A stretch of DNA of 64,000 nucleotides from Blasia pusilla (lineage: Eukaryota > Marchantiophyta > Marchantiopsida > Blasiales), in the NCBI GenBank assembly GCA_050084515.1, contig CM114272.1:7068001-7132000 (forward strand). The letters run 5' to 3'. The notes under the pieces are model-generated. The model had not been told where the DNA came from and searched no databases. It saw only the letters and a list, made by a program, of their open reading frames with translations. Shown one piece after another: positions 1-14,640 of this stretch (position 1 is its first letter; every line of letters starts with the position of its first letter). A program made the position numbers and the translations under genes.

Positions 1-1922
1 TAATCTTGTATCTAGATTATATGGAAGTGATGAATCACGTTAGTCTAGTAAATTTGCTAACACAAATATTACAGCCTCGCAAGCACATTTTAGAAGGCCA
101 CTCTAGAGCAACTCTTAGCGCGCCAATGTTAGAAGACCTCCAACACCAACAATATCATCCATTAAAGTTTGTACTTTTTCTATTAAGTGAACCATAATAC
201 TTTGCCATAGATATAATAAAAAAATCCTAAAGTTAACAACTAATCTTTTTATTGATTACAAAATCCAACAATCAATGGGAAGTTTGCAAAATTGTTGTTG
301 CAAGAAATTCCCAAAGAGCTAGAGCCACAACAAGTTGTTTTTATTCAACCATCCTTGCCACAAATTCAATCATCCTTGCTACAAATGAGGTTTGCTGACA
401 ACATGGGAATCCTTCTATTTACAAGGCAAGATGAGATTACCAAATAAGATGTTTTCAAAATGATTAACGGTCAAAAATCTTGGGATGCATTATTCCATGA
501 CAAACACAATACTCCTCCAACTACAAGTAAGCATCATTAAAAAAAATTTCTACTAGCTTCAAATAGTTGCATTTTTTGGCTTTTTTTGTAATACATATTT
601 TTTGTTCCTTATTCAAGGGTATAGAAAGAAGCTTTGCTATAAAAGAGTTGACCAAAACACAAGCAAATAAGAAGCTATCATTAGTTGAAGACAAGATTAG
701 AATTCCCCAACTCACTGAACTCAAGCACATTTTTCAAGAACTATGGATATAATCATACATTTCATATTTACTCATACATTAGTTTTGAGTAAAAAGGATG
801 CATGAAGCCATAAAAATTTGGTTTGTTATTAAATATACAACCAAACAACCATCCATTCAATGTTATTAACTTAGATGACTTAGAGGATCTCACTTCAGAT
901 TATAGGCACAATACGGTCCCTTGCATGTATAACATGACTCCCTTACCGAGCCAATATCTAGCTCATGTCTTGATTTCCTCTCACCCAAAAAGCAGCAGAG
1001 ATATCTTCAGTGTGTTGCTATTAAAGTTTAGACAAATTACTCTCTAGACCGCCACAATAGTGTGAGTTTTGTTTCAATTTCGAATGTATTATACATATTT
1101 GATCTTCCTTGATTGAATTGCACAAATTTATTATATCAATGCAATATTTGTGAACTATGACAGGTATGATTATGTTAATATTTTTGAGTTTTTAATTGGA
1201 ATTCATTTTGGTTTGTGACCGTTCCATCCTTTTATATTTTATTTGCGGAATTATTATCCAATTTATAGCGACACAAGTTTACAACCACTAGCTTTGGGTT
1301 AGTTGATTTGTTGTTTTATTATGATCAGGGTTATTAGGCGACTATCGAGTTTTTGAGGATGCATCACAACTCTAGAAATTGATAGGTTTACCTTAATTTT
1401 TGAGGCTAAATCATCCAATCGTCTGAGTTTTTGCCTCTCACTATCGCATTTCTTGACATAGCTTCAAGTTTTGAGCTCCAGCTTTGTTATGTCTTTTATA
1501 GTGGAACAAGGAGTTTTTGTGTATTGCTTCAGTAGAGATTGGAGGTTGATTTAAGTAGGTTGTGAACAATCCAGTGGGAAGTCGGGTAACTTGCTAGAAT
1601 AGGTTTCCCTTTGCATGGACCCATTTGGAGGTCATTTGAGGAACTCACTATTCCAAGTAAGTTTCCAATCATGTGAGCTTTAACTTTCTATTTATGGAAA
1701 GTGGCTATTGACTTATTTTTGGAGGACTTTGGGGTCAAGTGATGACCTTGGTGTACAAGTCATCCGGGGAAGGACTTTGTGAGAGAGGATATACCTCAAG
1801 GAGAGTGAGCTTGGAGAGTTCATTCTATCCTTGTTGAACCTCTTGAGCATGAGGTGGCGGAGTTATGGTGCTCCTTGCCTTGTGAGTAACTCCATCCTCT
1901 CACCATGAGAGTAGGTTTGATT

Positions 1923-1985
<63 letters not shown>

Positions 1986-4900
1986 CGTGTTGTGAGATTA
2001 TTTTATCTATTTTATTGGAGATAATTTGGTAATGATTTGTGTTAAGTGGCTGATTGAGTTATTCTAGCATTTGTTTGTGTAATTGGTGACAAAAAATGTA
2101 TGCACATGACAACTTGATCGTTCCCTATTTTCACATTCCTCACCATTTTTGTTTCACAACACCGTCCGTTCAATGGAGCCGCATCCCTAGCATGTATTTT
2201 GATTTCCCACATAAACTCCTATTTGCTTTAATGATTACACTTCCTTATTTTATGTGCTTTATTAGTTAGTTTCTATTATATTCCTACATTATTTTATTAT
2301 GGCAAAATTTGGAAGTCCGCTTGTTGCAAGAATCCAAGCAAAACACTAATTACTAGAAAAAATTATGTCTATTACTCAATATGGATCTCTTTATGAACAC
2401 TTGGCCATTACATCACAGAGAAAGCAGTACATGAAGAGATGGAGATCCAAAACTGAGTTGATTATGAAATGTTCCATTATCGTGTGTGATAGGGTTAATA
2501 TAAAATCAATGGCACGCTTCAATCCTTGTGAAAAGCAACCAAAAATTTGATCTCTCTTTTAGATAATCATCCTTCTCTTGGCCCGAATTGCGAAGGTGTC
2601 TTCAAGTGTAGATAGCTTCAAGCAGTAGGTAGGCATAGAGACAATGATTAGCAAAAATATATATTTGTATGTCAACCTACTACAATGCTTGTTTGATCTC
2701 GGATGTTAGTTAGAAATGTGTTGTGACAATCTTTTGTGTAGACTATTTACAAGGAGATTGCGACGCTGATGGTCAAGGTCCACTATTGTATTAGAGAAAA
2801 ATTCCATTAATATTTCCATATGCAATGTTAACATTTAGACCATCTCATCAATTACTTGGTAAAGCACACTATTGTTCGTTTCCTTCTTCATGCGCACCTT
2901 CTTTTAAGCAATAAATTCAAGCACGATCACTATGCTCAATAGTGGAGTGTGTAGTAGACCAAAATGATCCTCTTGAATCCATATTTTAGTGCTTGGAATG
3001 TGTTTGATGTGAGTGACATATGATTGTAGTATGATTTTTCTTACACATATACTAAATGCCTTCCTACAACAAGCTCAATACAATCATATGTTCCAATACA
3101 ACATAGACCCTCACTCATTCATGTGATCGACACAACAAAGACCACACTAGTTCATACACTGTTAAATTGCTTTAACCATCACCAACAGAATTGATAACTA
3201 TGCACTTGTTTTGTACACCAAAGCAGATCATATAAGATGAAGAAATAGAATCCAACTCCATTGAGTTTTTATTAGAAGAACAACTATTTATATTCTTGTG
3301 CAGAAATCACATCCCATATGGGGCTGCCGCACTAGTTATCCAATATTTGTCATCAATACTTATCATGTCTATCTACTGTCACAAACAATTTTTTATCAAA
3401 TTTTCATCAGGGTGACAACTACTTTTCTCTTATCAAAAGATACCACTAATCATTCATACTAGAACAAACGAAGTAAATTTTTATAAGAAAAAATAATCAT
3501 AGCACAAGGTTTATTCTCTTTTACAACCCCTACTTTTAAGTAGCCCCAAAGGGATTTGGCTAGGGATTTGGGGCCTTTTTTTCACTCCATTTCTTAACTT
3601 GCAATCTAAAATTATGCCACGTGTACACTGCTAGACTTTGAATCGTAGATCTTCCTTTGTGCTACCCCACTCAAAAATTTCATCTCATTTATACTTTGAC
3701 TTGTACCTTGATAATGGACGGGCCAAACTCGTTTTCTTTTTAATATTTATCTTTGCTTTGATTCAGATTTCCAAATCATTTAAATTTCCAATAATAGTTA
3801 AATATGGACCATTGAGTGGAGTTTAAATTTTGAAAAGAGAGAGTGGGAAAATGAATTTAGTTCATTTGGGTAATGGGAGGACAATGTTTTTTTTGGCATG
3901 TGACTCCTTAACCTAACGGACATCTTACTTTCTTTCCTAATATTCATTCCTACTTTAGTACTACTAGTTAGGACCTGTAAGGACCGTGCAATGCATGGAT
4001 CCAACTTCATTTGTCAAACTGAGGAGTAATCACAAAAATTGCATCCTCCAATAAGTATATGGATTTGTAGGGTGCCGTGAAGTGCATGGTCCCTCTTCTA
4101 GTACTCCCAATAGTTTTGTTTTCCACACTTAATCAAACATATTACCAAGATTACCGTCAAAATATATTCTTTGAATAGACACAATAGACACATGTTAGAG
4201 CTAGGTGAAACACCTAAGAACATGAATCCTCCCAAAAGTATGTAGACTAAATTTGACGATAAAGAAGTACCATTTGAAAAAGAAAAAAAAACTTCACGTT
4301 AACCTATTATGAAAAAACATCCTTTTCCCCTAAACCTCACACTAGTGCTCCCCTTTTAATTCAGTGGAAAAAATTAAAACGTCTCAATTTATTTTAAAAA
4401 GTAAATAAAGTGGAATGAAGATAAAGGAAAAACCTTAATACTCCACTCCGCAAAAAACCTCTAGTCCATACTCCACTCCGACCGGTAAATTTAGATTTCT
4501 AAAGAACTACCTACCCCTCTAGTCCTGTCGAAATTTTCTATTTTGGACGATTAGGTGAGTATGTTCTTCTACGAAGAAAACTTAAGTCTTAAGGACGGAG
4601 TTAACAAAGCTCACGGGCACGTCAAAGTTATCCTAAAGGTGAATGTATGAGTGACAGAGCTATGATTGGTCGGACTGACTGGGACACTGGAGACAAGAAC
4701 ACGACTTCTCATTAGAACTAAGAGCTCGTGTCGTGTCATGTCATGTGAGTCATGTTTATAATTCCGACCAATCACAGAACAGGACCAGTGCGATCGGCCA
4801 ATCACGTGGAGTATGTACACGGCTGAGTATGTTCTAATATGGAGCAGATATGCCGTTCTTGCTCTTGTGGCCCGTACAGCGCTCGTTAGCGACGTAGCTC

Positions 4901-7880
4901 TCTGGATACTGGGAACGGATGAGGCTACCCTACCTACTATGCTTTTTATGAAGGAGTACTTTAATATGGATCTTCGTATTATTATTGGTGGAAATTTTGT
5001 TTATTTTTTAATGGAAATGAAGTATATCATATATTAAAAAATTAGAATATACTAGTTTGGGGATCCTATGAAAGGGGGGAAGTAATTATCAAACATGTGT
5101 GGAAGACACCATGATAGATTAGATGGCAAAAAATACTTGTAAGAGTTGAAAATAATCCAAGAGAAGCTTCTTCAATAATAATGTTTTATTTACTTAATTA
5201 GAAGTGGGGGAGATCTATGGACTCGAGGCCACTATGATCAAAAACTTTCTTTGCGGGAATCATTCATAGAGTTGGGGTGGTGTTCCTCAAATACGATATG
5301 TTTTCGATATTTTACAAACGGAAATGGTGATTATGGTTTATGGACCAGTTTTCACATACTATCTACAAGGAAATACCTCAATTTGAGGGTTTTTGTTGCG
5401 ACTTCAAAATGAAATGAAAATTTCTGAATTCAATTTGCTAGGTTTACTCCTAATTTTGGATCTCCCAAAATGTTGATCCTACTTTGTGCTTTGCCAATTT
5501 TGGATGAAACACAAGGTCCCCATAGCTTGAATACATAATAGGAGTGGACATGTTCCACTTTTTGAATTCAAAACACAAGATGAGGTTCTTCATGTCCAAT
5601 AGAGCCTCTTCCCCATGTGCAGATCCTGCACAAATATCATCGTCCAATATCTTCTATATAGTCTTTTTGGGCTAAACGCCTCACCCAATGCTTTGTTGAC
5701 TAGAACTACATTGGCACAACCTAATGATTCCATTGGGGATGTAGCTGTGTAAAATTTGATCAGTAGATGACATTACCTACTACATGTTTTTATGATGGTG
5801 AAGAGGATTATGAAATTTTCTATTAGTTAAAATTATTTTTTAATATTAAGGATATATGTAAGAAAGAAAATAAGTCAATATTTTTTCATTATTTATTTAA
5901 TGAATAAATATTATTAGACGACGAATCTATGGTCTCTACCCATGAGAAGAATTTTTGGAAAAGAAAATACATTGAAAATGATGAGGATATCCATCAAATG
6001 CAAAAAAACAAAACAAAAAGAAGGATTAAATTGAGTGCACGACCATAACCAATTTGAATAAAAGAGAGATATGCAATTGTCTTCTTGCAAACTACCTTCA
6101 CCAACTACAAAAATAATTTAAGCTAAACCAACATATAAACATCATTATTAGAAAAAGGATTGTTTAAAACAATACTCCACTAGGAGAGGTTTATATCTAT
6201 TAAGAAACATGGCATACAAAGGAATGACATGGTAAGAGCTTGACTCTTAGGAAATGTGGGTTGGAGTCACCAACTCCAACAAAAGTGGGGATTAGACTGG
6301 CAACTTCAGATATGTCAATTGCAAGAGGTTTATTGGCCAACTTAGTCACTAAAAGGAACATACTTGAGGAAACTCACAAAATACTTGTGAGATCATGAGG
6401 AATGTAGAAGGGGAAGGAAAGAAATGATCAATCGAGGGAGGGAGGAGGATGATTTTATTTTATTTTTTGGGGGAAAGAATGAAGTAGGAGACAAGGGGAT
6501 GGAGGTTATAAATCAAGTGGGGTTTACACATTATTAGTTATGAAGGGAAGGCCGAGGCCTTTTAAAAAAAATAAAATTGGGTGGGGATTTTGTCCCAAAT
6601 TAGGAAGGGGGGGGATTTTTCTTGGCGAACCAAAGAGGTGGGATGGGGGTTTAGAATGATAAGATAGTGAAGCAAGGAAAAAGAAAGGAATATTTCAGGT
6701 GAAGAAGAGGACTTTAGGAGTGCAAAGAGGATGTGAGCAAGACCGATAAGGGGGTTTGAGTTTTTTCAATACCATCGTTTATTCTTATTGGAATATACAT
6801 TAATTATATGAATATTAAAAAGAAAAAATAGAAAAATTGCAAGATTTATAATGTGATACATATTTATTAGACTAAATTATTGAAATAAAATTACAAATGA
6901 AATATCAAGAAAAATGTAAATATTGTAAACAGAAATATATGGATTTATAAGATAACAAGTAAAACATCACAAGTAATTTCACAATAAATCTATCAACCAT
7001 CAAGCTACTAAAGCTTAAATTAAATATCCCAAAGAAATTAGAGGAGATATGTAAATGAAAAATTAAAAAGATGAAAAGTGAGAAATAAAATATAATAATA
7101 AGAAGATCTGATAAAAGAAAATTAAAAGAAAAAAAAGAGAATTAAACATCATAACGTATGAAATAGTTTTGATAGAAACATCAAATTTATAGATTATTAT
7201 TGGAGAGTGCCCTTTAGATTTTCAAACTCTTCTCCTATTGACATGTGACATTTTTTACCACTCATATTTTGACAAGTGTCCTTCACAGTTTAGAGTCAAT
7301 TATAGGTGAGTCAAATTAGAGATCGATACGGAGTAGGGGGGGTAGATGGCTAATGATGGGTAATTCAAATTACCAATGATTAGCCATTCACTGGTACCTA
7401 CTAGTCTATACTACCATACCATATTGGTGTTAAGGAATGTAGAAAATTCTATGGACTTCATTTCATGCTAATATAAAAATAATTTCTTATTATTAATCTT
7501 TTCTCTCATCCATATCAATAAAACCATTAACCATTAGAGTTTTCTTCCAAAATCTTCCCTCTCCTATTTTCGGCCACTACACATAAGCGCCTTTATTTTT
7601 TTCTCGTCGTCTAGACTATCCACGTGTACCTCACACGTGTTTAGTAATTTAATACTAAGGCCGCACACTGGTTACATCTTCTACAATGGAATAGGATCTA
7701 TATTTCTTTCTCTAAATTTGAAATTGGTCAGATTTAAAAATTTAAATTGTGTTCAAATACTAAGAATTTGCTTTTCTAAAATTTGAAATAAAAAATGAAA
7801 TAAACCGAAACATAAATAGAACCACGAAAATAAACACGTAAACCAAAATCCACAAAATGGTCAATAAATAAATAAACATC
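1..7880. other. AT-rich intergenic spacer without a recognisable gene
   Basis: I see no gene here. The ORFs are short, lack family motifs and sit in AT-rich DNA. A (GA)n tract lies at 1924-1978. Around 4650-4810 a more GC-balanced patch carries several ATTGGT/CCAATCA pentamers and a CACGTGG at about 4804; this could be promoter-like, but no gene follows it. Near 7190 a sequence resembles the Helitron-like end at 14.58 kb. Confidence 0.6.
1924..1978. repeat. (GA)n microsatellite
   Basis: An uninterrupted GA dinucleotide run of about 55 bases in AT-rich spacer DNA. Confidence 0.97.
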
Positions 7881-7899
7881 GGCATAGGAGCTCCTACAA

Positions 7900-8385
7900 G
7901 TCCTCCACGCTGGTGGCCAGCTGTCCCGGCCGGCATCGATCGGCGGCGAAGCAGCGACGTTCTTGTAACGAGGGTCTTAACATGCCACGCCCCCTCACCC
8001 TAGCCCAGCCTCCCCGTGAGGGGCGCGTGCGGGTCGTGCGCGTGCGCTCCTTCGATGTCGACCGCCGCGCACACGACAGACGGTCAAGGGAGAGAGGGAT
8101 CGCCGGGGTCTGTCCGCAGAATCACGTTCTCTCGTCTCTCGTTCTTTTTGTCATCCAACGGAAGGAGAGCAGAGGACGGAGAGAAAGAGAGAGCAGACGA
8201 GAAGGGAATGAGAGATACAGAGGAGGGGGTGGGGGGGACCGGAAGGACTGACAGAGTGAGAGCAGAGGAGGCCGGAAGGAGAGAAGGAAGAGCGAGCAGA
8301 GGAGAGGGGAGGTGTGAGCAGAGAGAGAGAGAGAAGAGTCGGAGGCAAAGGAGAGAGAGAGGCTGGAGAGTGGAGGAGAGCGGCG
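7900..8385 (+). promoter_or_regulatory. Promoter/5' leader of the S1FA-like gene, GA-rich
   Basis: Base composition switches sharply at about 7.9 kb from AT-rich to GC-rich. From about 8160 a long purine-rich (GAGAGA/GGAGAG) stretch leads directly to the ATG at 8386. GA-rich leaders of this kind are common in plant 5' untranslated regions. The long arginine- and glutamate-rich reading frames in this stretch are by-products of the GA composition. The transcription start cannot be fixed by eye. Confidence 0.5.
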
Positions 8386-10645
8386 ATGGCCGAGGAGGAC
8401 ATGGATGCTGCAGGATTCACGCGAGAGGTATGTGCAGGATTCGGGGGATTTTTTTGCGCGGCTGGGGAGTGTTTTATTTTTAGAATTAGCTGTTGTGGTG
8501 GCGTCTCGCGGCCTCGCCCACTGGTGCGAGAGTGCCGATGGATTTCGTCTGCGAGGGCTTGCGGGATGGATCGTTGTAACTGTTAATCGCGTGGCTTCGA
8601 GCCGATGACGAGGCAGTAGTCGGCTTTGGATCTTGTCGTCTCCCGTTCTCGCTTTTGCGTGCGGATTGATGCTATTGGAGCGTCACGGATTGTTACACGT
8701 TGTGGAAATGCGGTCTGGAAAGTGTCGGTGACTTCTTCTTGGTCGCAGGTGGTAATGAGGAGTTGTCCTTCTCAAGTGACAGGGTCAAGGCACCCACAGT
8801 TGTTCTTTTATTTTATTTTATGTTAGGTTTCTCCTGCATTCCGAGGGTTTTCGACTTTCTGTGGTCGATGAGTAAGCTCACTCATATTCCTGAACCATAA
8901 TGGCGGAGTTCTGGCGTAGGCTCTGGGATCTGGGAGCGTGAATGTCAGCATTTGAAGCTCGAAAGGAACACACAGTTGATCATGAGCAACGACTTTTAGG
9001 GTTCTAGTTATGGTCATTACGCCGACATCTTGTGTCCTGTGGTCATAGCTGGCGATGTCCTGTTTTTGTTGCACTCAGTAGTTGCATCTGGAGAAGGTTT
9101 GGTTCATTAATGTGAGGTAGCAGGAAGTGAGCGGCGATCAAATTTTCAAAATGACCCACGATAATTGTTTGCGGTTAATTAGTTTCCTGTAGTTTTCCAT
9201 CCCGATTTGGGGTCTCGAATGCATGGTTCTGCGTAGTTCTCGAGTGGGAGGAATTACGTCATATCTTCACGAGTCCTTCGCTCTGGTCAAACATTAGAGA
9301 CTACTCATGATTGATACCTGAGAACGATGTCTGCGTCGTCAGCACATTTCCTGCGTCGGTCTATGTTACCTCCTGTGACGTCTTAGTCGCCGGAATTCTT
9401 ACAGATCTGTTTCTGCACAACATTTGTATTGTCTCCTTTGTTTGCTCCCTTCTAATTTGCACTGGGAAGGTGTGTCTTGTTCTATCCTCGACTATAACCC
9501 GCCGTTTCTTTCATCCGATTCCAGGTTTGAATTGGGTTGGGTCCAAGTTTCACTGTTCCGGCCAATGCTTTAGGTTACCGATGGGAGTCCATTGCTTGGA
9601 GCTGCTTCCGGCATTTGAGCTTAGTGATGTCACATCTACCATCCAGTGGCTCCACTCCAAATTCAGATAGCACTAACCTTGATGGTTTGTTAGGATGCCG
9701 AGTCATACCCCGGAAATCTTTTAGCTGCAAAGCTTGAAGCCTGTCCTTTCGTGTATTCTGTTATTCCATAATCTCCCGCCGTTTTCTAGTGAGGATGGAG
9801 TGGTTTGTCATCATGATTCGAATTGTTTCCTTCATGAGCGCATCCTTGATTCAATCATCTCAGAATTCAATGCGAGTCGGGTTTATGAGGATGGATGAGG
9901 GATCTTTTGTTCTCCCCGATACCAGTGCTGATCTGGTCGTCCTGCTTGATGAAGAATATCATCACAACCCCACTTCAAGATTCCTCTTAGAGAGTGACTT
10001 AGAGTAGGTTTTGTCACCTCTGGATGGGCTTTGGTGCTCGAAGGAATGGATTGTTGTTCAGTATTGTTCAATGCCATGGAGGTGCTTTCTTGGGCATTGT
10101 CTGGGCCACGACAGACACTACTTCATGAATATAGTCTGCATTACAACAGGCTTGAAGTTCAATTGTGATATCTAAAGATGATTTACACCTTTAGAAGCTG
10201 CCTCATTGTTACTTCAACTCCGTAGGGTTGTGTGAATTGGATAAGTGGCAAGGACATTCCTATCTTCTAGTCACAATCCAGCCTACTGCTTAGGAGTTTG
10301 TATTGCAGCATTGGGTGCTATTTTGAATTGGCACAATATACACTAGCATCCATTTCTCTTCAAAGTGGTTGTGTCCTTGTGAGATGGTTGCACTGGATCT
10401 GATGGTGTCTGTTGTGATGTGATGAACAGGGAAGTTTCTCCACAAAGGCTCCAGAGCAAGGGTTTAACCCAGCGTTGACCGTGCTCTTGGTGGTTCTTGG
10501 AACAGTGCTGACATTTATTATTGGTAATTATGCTTTGTTCTCATACGCGAAGAAGACCATTCCTCCCAGGAAGAAGAAGCCAGTTTCTAAGAAGAAGATG
10601 AAAAGAGAACGACTCAAGGCAGGTGTTGCTCCTGCTGGTGACTAA
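8386..10645 (+). CDS. S1FA: S1FA-family small DNA-binding/membrane-anchored protein, two exons
   Basis: The CDS is exon 1 8386-8427 plus exon 2 10430-10645, giving 85 residues. The intron runs 8428-10429, with GTATGT at the donor and AACAG at the acceptor, in phase 0. The first ATG lies at the end of the GA-rich leader and begins [11 protein letters not shown]. Exon 2 encodes the features diagnostic of the plant S1FA family. A short [12 protein letters not shown] start leads into a hydrophobic segment of about 20 residues (roughly residues 28-50) ending [10 protein letters not shown] strongly basic tail follows, with [19 protein letters not shown] (about residues 57-75), a likely nuclear-localisation/DNA-contacting stretch. 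S1FA proteins are known as small plant proteins of about 70-90 residues that bind a negative element of the plastid ribosomal protein S1 gene promoter, so the length fits. The combination of a membrane-like helix and a basic tail is typical of the family. The short acidic exon 1 is less certain than exon 2. Confidence 0.9.
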
Positions 10646-13600
10646 GTTGCTCTCTACTCCTGGAGCCTCATTTGAGATTATGGTCTAGGGTTCAAAAGTT
10701 TTCCCTTGAGGAGATTGAAAGCTAGGTTTTCCCTTTTAAAGTTGCGGGCATATTGAAAGATACTCAAAAGTCTTGGAAAGCAAACTGTAGTGGGTTTTGT
10801 TATACCATACATGGTGGCCATAATTTCCTTGCACTTTTCAGCCAGGTCATGAGTGTGATAGGAAGACAACAGGTACCTCTAGCGAAGCTAAGTCTACTGG
10901 CTTGTCTGCCCAATGCACCCCACTGCTATACGCACACTCTTTCAAGTGGGGCTAGATTGTAGCTAATCTGGTTGCTGACCTGTCTGTGGGAATTTTTAGA
11001 TTGTCCCTTACGAAAAGGCTTCATACCTAAGATGTCCCGCAAATTTTTGATAATTTACAATTATAGGCCTTTTGGCCCACCAGACTCTGGCCCACTTTAT
11101 TGCTTAGAGTTGTATTGCTTGACCAGTGTGGTGAGGTCTCACATCTACATCCGTGCATGAGCAACTCTATCTACTTTTTGGCATCCGCACTGCTATTCTT
11201 GCTCAACAAGTATACTGTTTGTGTGTGCTTGTGATCCTAAGCAACCTTTCGCAAGATTATCAGCTAGAATTTGTTTGGAACTTTCACTGGATGAATGCAG
11301 CACAGATTTCGTACTTAACCTGAGATGCATGTGCTTGTCTTCTATAACACAAAGACGATCGTTCTCGCAAGAAATTACTTTACTCATGATTATGAGACCC
11401 AGTTATCTGGTGCAGGAGTGTCTGAGACAGAGTGGTCAGAGAACAAATGGTTCGGAAATAACTGTGGCCCAGCAATCACTTGGATGAAGTCCAGCTTTAC
11501 AGAAATCCTCCAGTACCATTTCTGCCTGACTCACATACGTATCTTGATCTGAATCATACTCATTGTGCACGAGAGCAGCAAGGAGCCAGCCACCATGCAG
11601 AAAATGAAACAGTTGTGTCATTTACAGTCACCATGATATAGATTCCAGGCGAACAACAAATTGAGGATGTCTCTGGAGGCTGATCGATCCTCTCTACCAT
11701 GAAGCCATGAAGGTGAGCACATCGCACTACCAAGATCTAAACTTGGGCAAACCAATCGAACACATGTACAATGGCTTCAAGAGATGTTTCATAGATGGCA
11801 TTTACTTGGAAATGAAGGTTTCACTGCAGCCCTTTATACCCAAAATACCCCTATGGACAGATTCAAAGATGCATGTTCCTTTCTCATCTACCTCCATTTT
11901 GTACATCATGAATTTTTGACACTAGCTCCAAACTTCGATTCTCGAAGAGGGTTGGACATCCGACTCACTCTGCAGTGGAGAACACTTTGGATCCAATTTA
12001 TATCCATGTCTCACAAGTGGGTGATGAAAGAGAGATGTTCCGAGGTGCATTTTGGTGGAAAATCTACCACGAAAGTCGTGGATGGCGTGTTCCCAACTTT
12101 AGGGAGGTTTGAGGGCCCTAAATGGTTTAGCCTACCTCATGAAAAGTGTCGTGCTCATGTAGCTTGAGGGAGAGTGACATTGGGGAATGGTGTGTGAGTC
12201 TTGTTGGGCTTGAGTGGGCTACAATTGTGGGGCCTATTTGAAATTCTTCTTCTTTTCATAGGATGTTCCCATTAATGATGTATCTCCTTGTATATTATTG
12301 AGAGAGGATTGCATTCGTACTTTTTGAAAATTTCATATCATGACACCTATCGCTAAAACTATTACAAAAGTACTTCACAAAATTATGTGGATTAATTTGA
12401 ATTTACCTTGCTTAGCATGGGAAACCTTACAAGTTCTTTTACATCTAGTTCTTTACTGCTTAACGACTTTTAAGAAAGATCTTCCCCTTGAGAGTGTGTA
12501 TTTTGCATTTTAATTTTTAAGTGCTTCAACCCTCTAATTTTAAGGGTAGAAGTCACAACTTTTAGAAAGGATCATAGGTTGTTTACGGATCCCCAAGAGT
12601 ATGACCCACTCATGCATTAGAGCATTAGAGACTTTCCAATATTAAATATCTATACCTGTTAGAAAAGAACAAAAGATTTTTTGTAAATTAAAAGAACATT
12701 AATTAGAACCAAGATTGGAGCTTACTTAAATACATATCCATCCAATTAAATTGAAGGAGGGGAGGGACTCGATGAGAAGAACACATTCTAAAACAATGAG
12801 TTTGTTTAAGATGGGAAATATAAGATGTCATATTACCTCATATACAAAGGAAATCAAGCGAGTTACTAAATTTAATGTGGGTAAATGGTACGTTTAGCAA
12901 TCTCATCTATTTGAAAATTGAAAGAAAGGAGATTATTTAGTCGAGAAAGAATATTTTAAAAGAATTGAAGTCTCACAATAAAATGATGAGGTGTCTCTTG
13001 CCTTTTACAGAATTTGGAGCATTCTTTAAAATCCAATAATTACACGTTATTCAAAAAATGGAGAACCATTTTTACCATGCTAGAAATTTTACATTTGATA
13101 ATTGGAAGAATTTTTATGAGTTGAACCAAGGGATGCATAATTGTAAAAATTTTGTCAAAGAATCTTCACACATTAAAAATCTATCGAATGGGAAAAACAC
13201 ATATACGTCTTGTCTAATAATTGAAGAAGGCTTCAACCAAATAGGAAAGACAACTATGTGATGAAGGCCTATGTTACTTTAATAATATCCATAAAAGGTG
13301 GAAAAAAGCAAGTTGGGAGGAAAATAATCAAGAGGATTGCATGACTTTAATTGATGGAAACATAGATGTAGTTATCAAAGGATGGGAAAAATCTCATCTA
13401 AGTAGACAAGAGCCATGCCTTCATAACTTTCGCCTAATCAGGCAAGGTAGACATATATCTCAAAAGGACTAGTACCAAACTATCAGTGTGATGCACAAAT
13501 AAAAAATTTCACCAAATATCCCCAAAAAGAAAGAGACACATGAGTCCTATTCAATAGTAAACGTTTTCAACCCAAAAAGAAAGAGAGATTTGTCCTATTA

Positions 13601-14575
13601 CAAAAAGACACATATTGCCTTAATGTTATAGATATGAAGCAATCAATAGGAAAGTACAAGAGAGAAATTCATAAACTTTGGATCAAAATTGTGAAAGGTA
13701 GGTGCACCCATCAAAATAGAGAAAAAGCATGCAAAGAAACCTATGTAGATATTAAATAAAAGAGAGAAACCTTAAACCCTTTTTAATGGACAAAATTAGA
13801 CAAACATATTAAAAAGGATCGGACAAAGCCCATCTACAAAGATACGAGACCAAGATTCGTACACTTTTATTCATGAGAAATTGGAAAAGATAGGTATTTT
13901 CATCCATAAGGGTTGACAAGAAAGTCATCTACAAAGATGAATTTTGGGGGAAGTGAACACTTCTAAAAACGAGAGTGAAGTCTAGAAAGATGCAAGAGGG
14001 AAATACAGAAAATACTTAAACAAATAATAGATGAGATAAAAAAATAGCTAACCAAATATTAGACGGGGGATTAAAGTATGTCTACAAGAAAAAAAACTCC
14101 AAGACACTCTTGTAAATAAAATAAAAACAGATCTCGAGTTGATAATTACACTAGCATATCCATGCTACATAGGCTATCGGCTTTATTTCATAAAAAGTCC
14201 CTATACTTGCAATATTAAAGGTTTTGAATTTTTTTATACTATATGCAAAGATTTTTTTGTCAAGAGAAATGCATTGGACATAACAACATCACTAAGGGCT
14301 AGATCGTATGGGCAAAATGTCCTCGTGACCCAGGGGGCGTTGTTGAATCTCACGGGCATGAAAACTTATGGGCACAAGAATTGTCCAATGTCTTGGCGAC
14401 CCTCTTAATTGGAAAATTGGATTCTACAAAGGGTTTTGCTATGTTTTATACTATGCAAAATGAGTTCTTGTGTTATCCGTTTGAAAAAATCACTCACCGT
14501 GATCTGTGCGGCTGTCCACAGGATCCAGCCCTAATGAAATGGAAATTTGGAATTAAAGAGAATGGGAGAACCTAT
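10646..14575. other. Spacer downstream of S1FA, no recognised gene
   Basis: The first few hundred bases are probably the 3' untranslated region of the S1FA gene; no canonical AATAAA is obvious. Reading frames at 11784-12167 (127 codons) and 14139-14408 lack any motif I recognise. From 12.3 kb the DNA is AT-rich with many A/T runs and looks like old, decayed intergenic material. Confidence 0.5.
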
Positions 14576-14579
14576 AAAA

Positions 14580-14640
14580 TTTATCTATATTATTATTATT
14601 AGAGAGTGCCCCTTCATTTTGCAAACTCATTTTCTTTCGA
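14580..14640 (+). mobile_element. Helitron-like 5' end (candidate)
   Basis: The sequence TCTATATTATTATTATTAG followed by a GAGTGCCCCTTC-type stretch resembles the 5' ends of plant Helitrons, which begin with TC and a TA-rich run. A diverged relative lies at about 7188-7260, sharing the GAGAGTGCCC and TTTCAAACTC blocks. Further TC-type starts occur at about 19.93 and 20.87 kb. No matching 3' end was located for this copy, so this is pattern recognition only. Confidence 0.3.

Noticed and set aside
7913-8608. Several overlapping frames rich in Arg, Glu and Gly upstream of the S1FA gene
   Set aside because: They arise from the GA-rich leader; the small S1FA exon ATG at 8386 explains the region better.
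11784-12167. 127-codon frame downstream of S1FA as a gene
   Set aside because: The start is not in a convincing context, there is no recognisable domain, and the surroundings look like spacer or old repeat.
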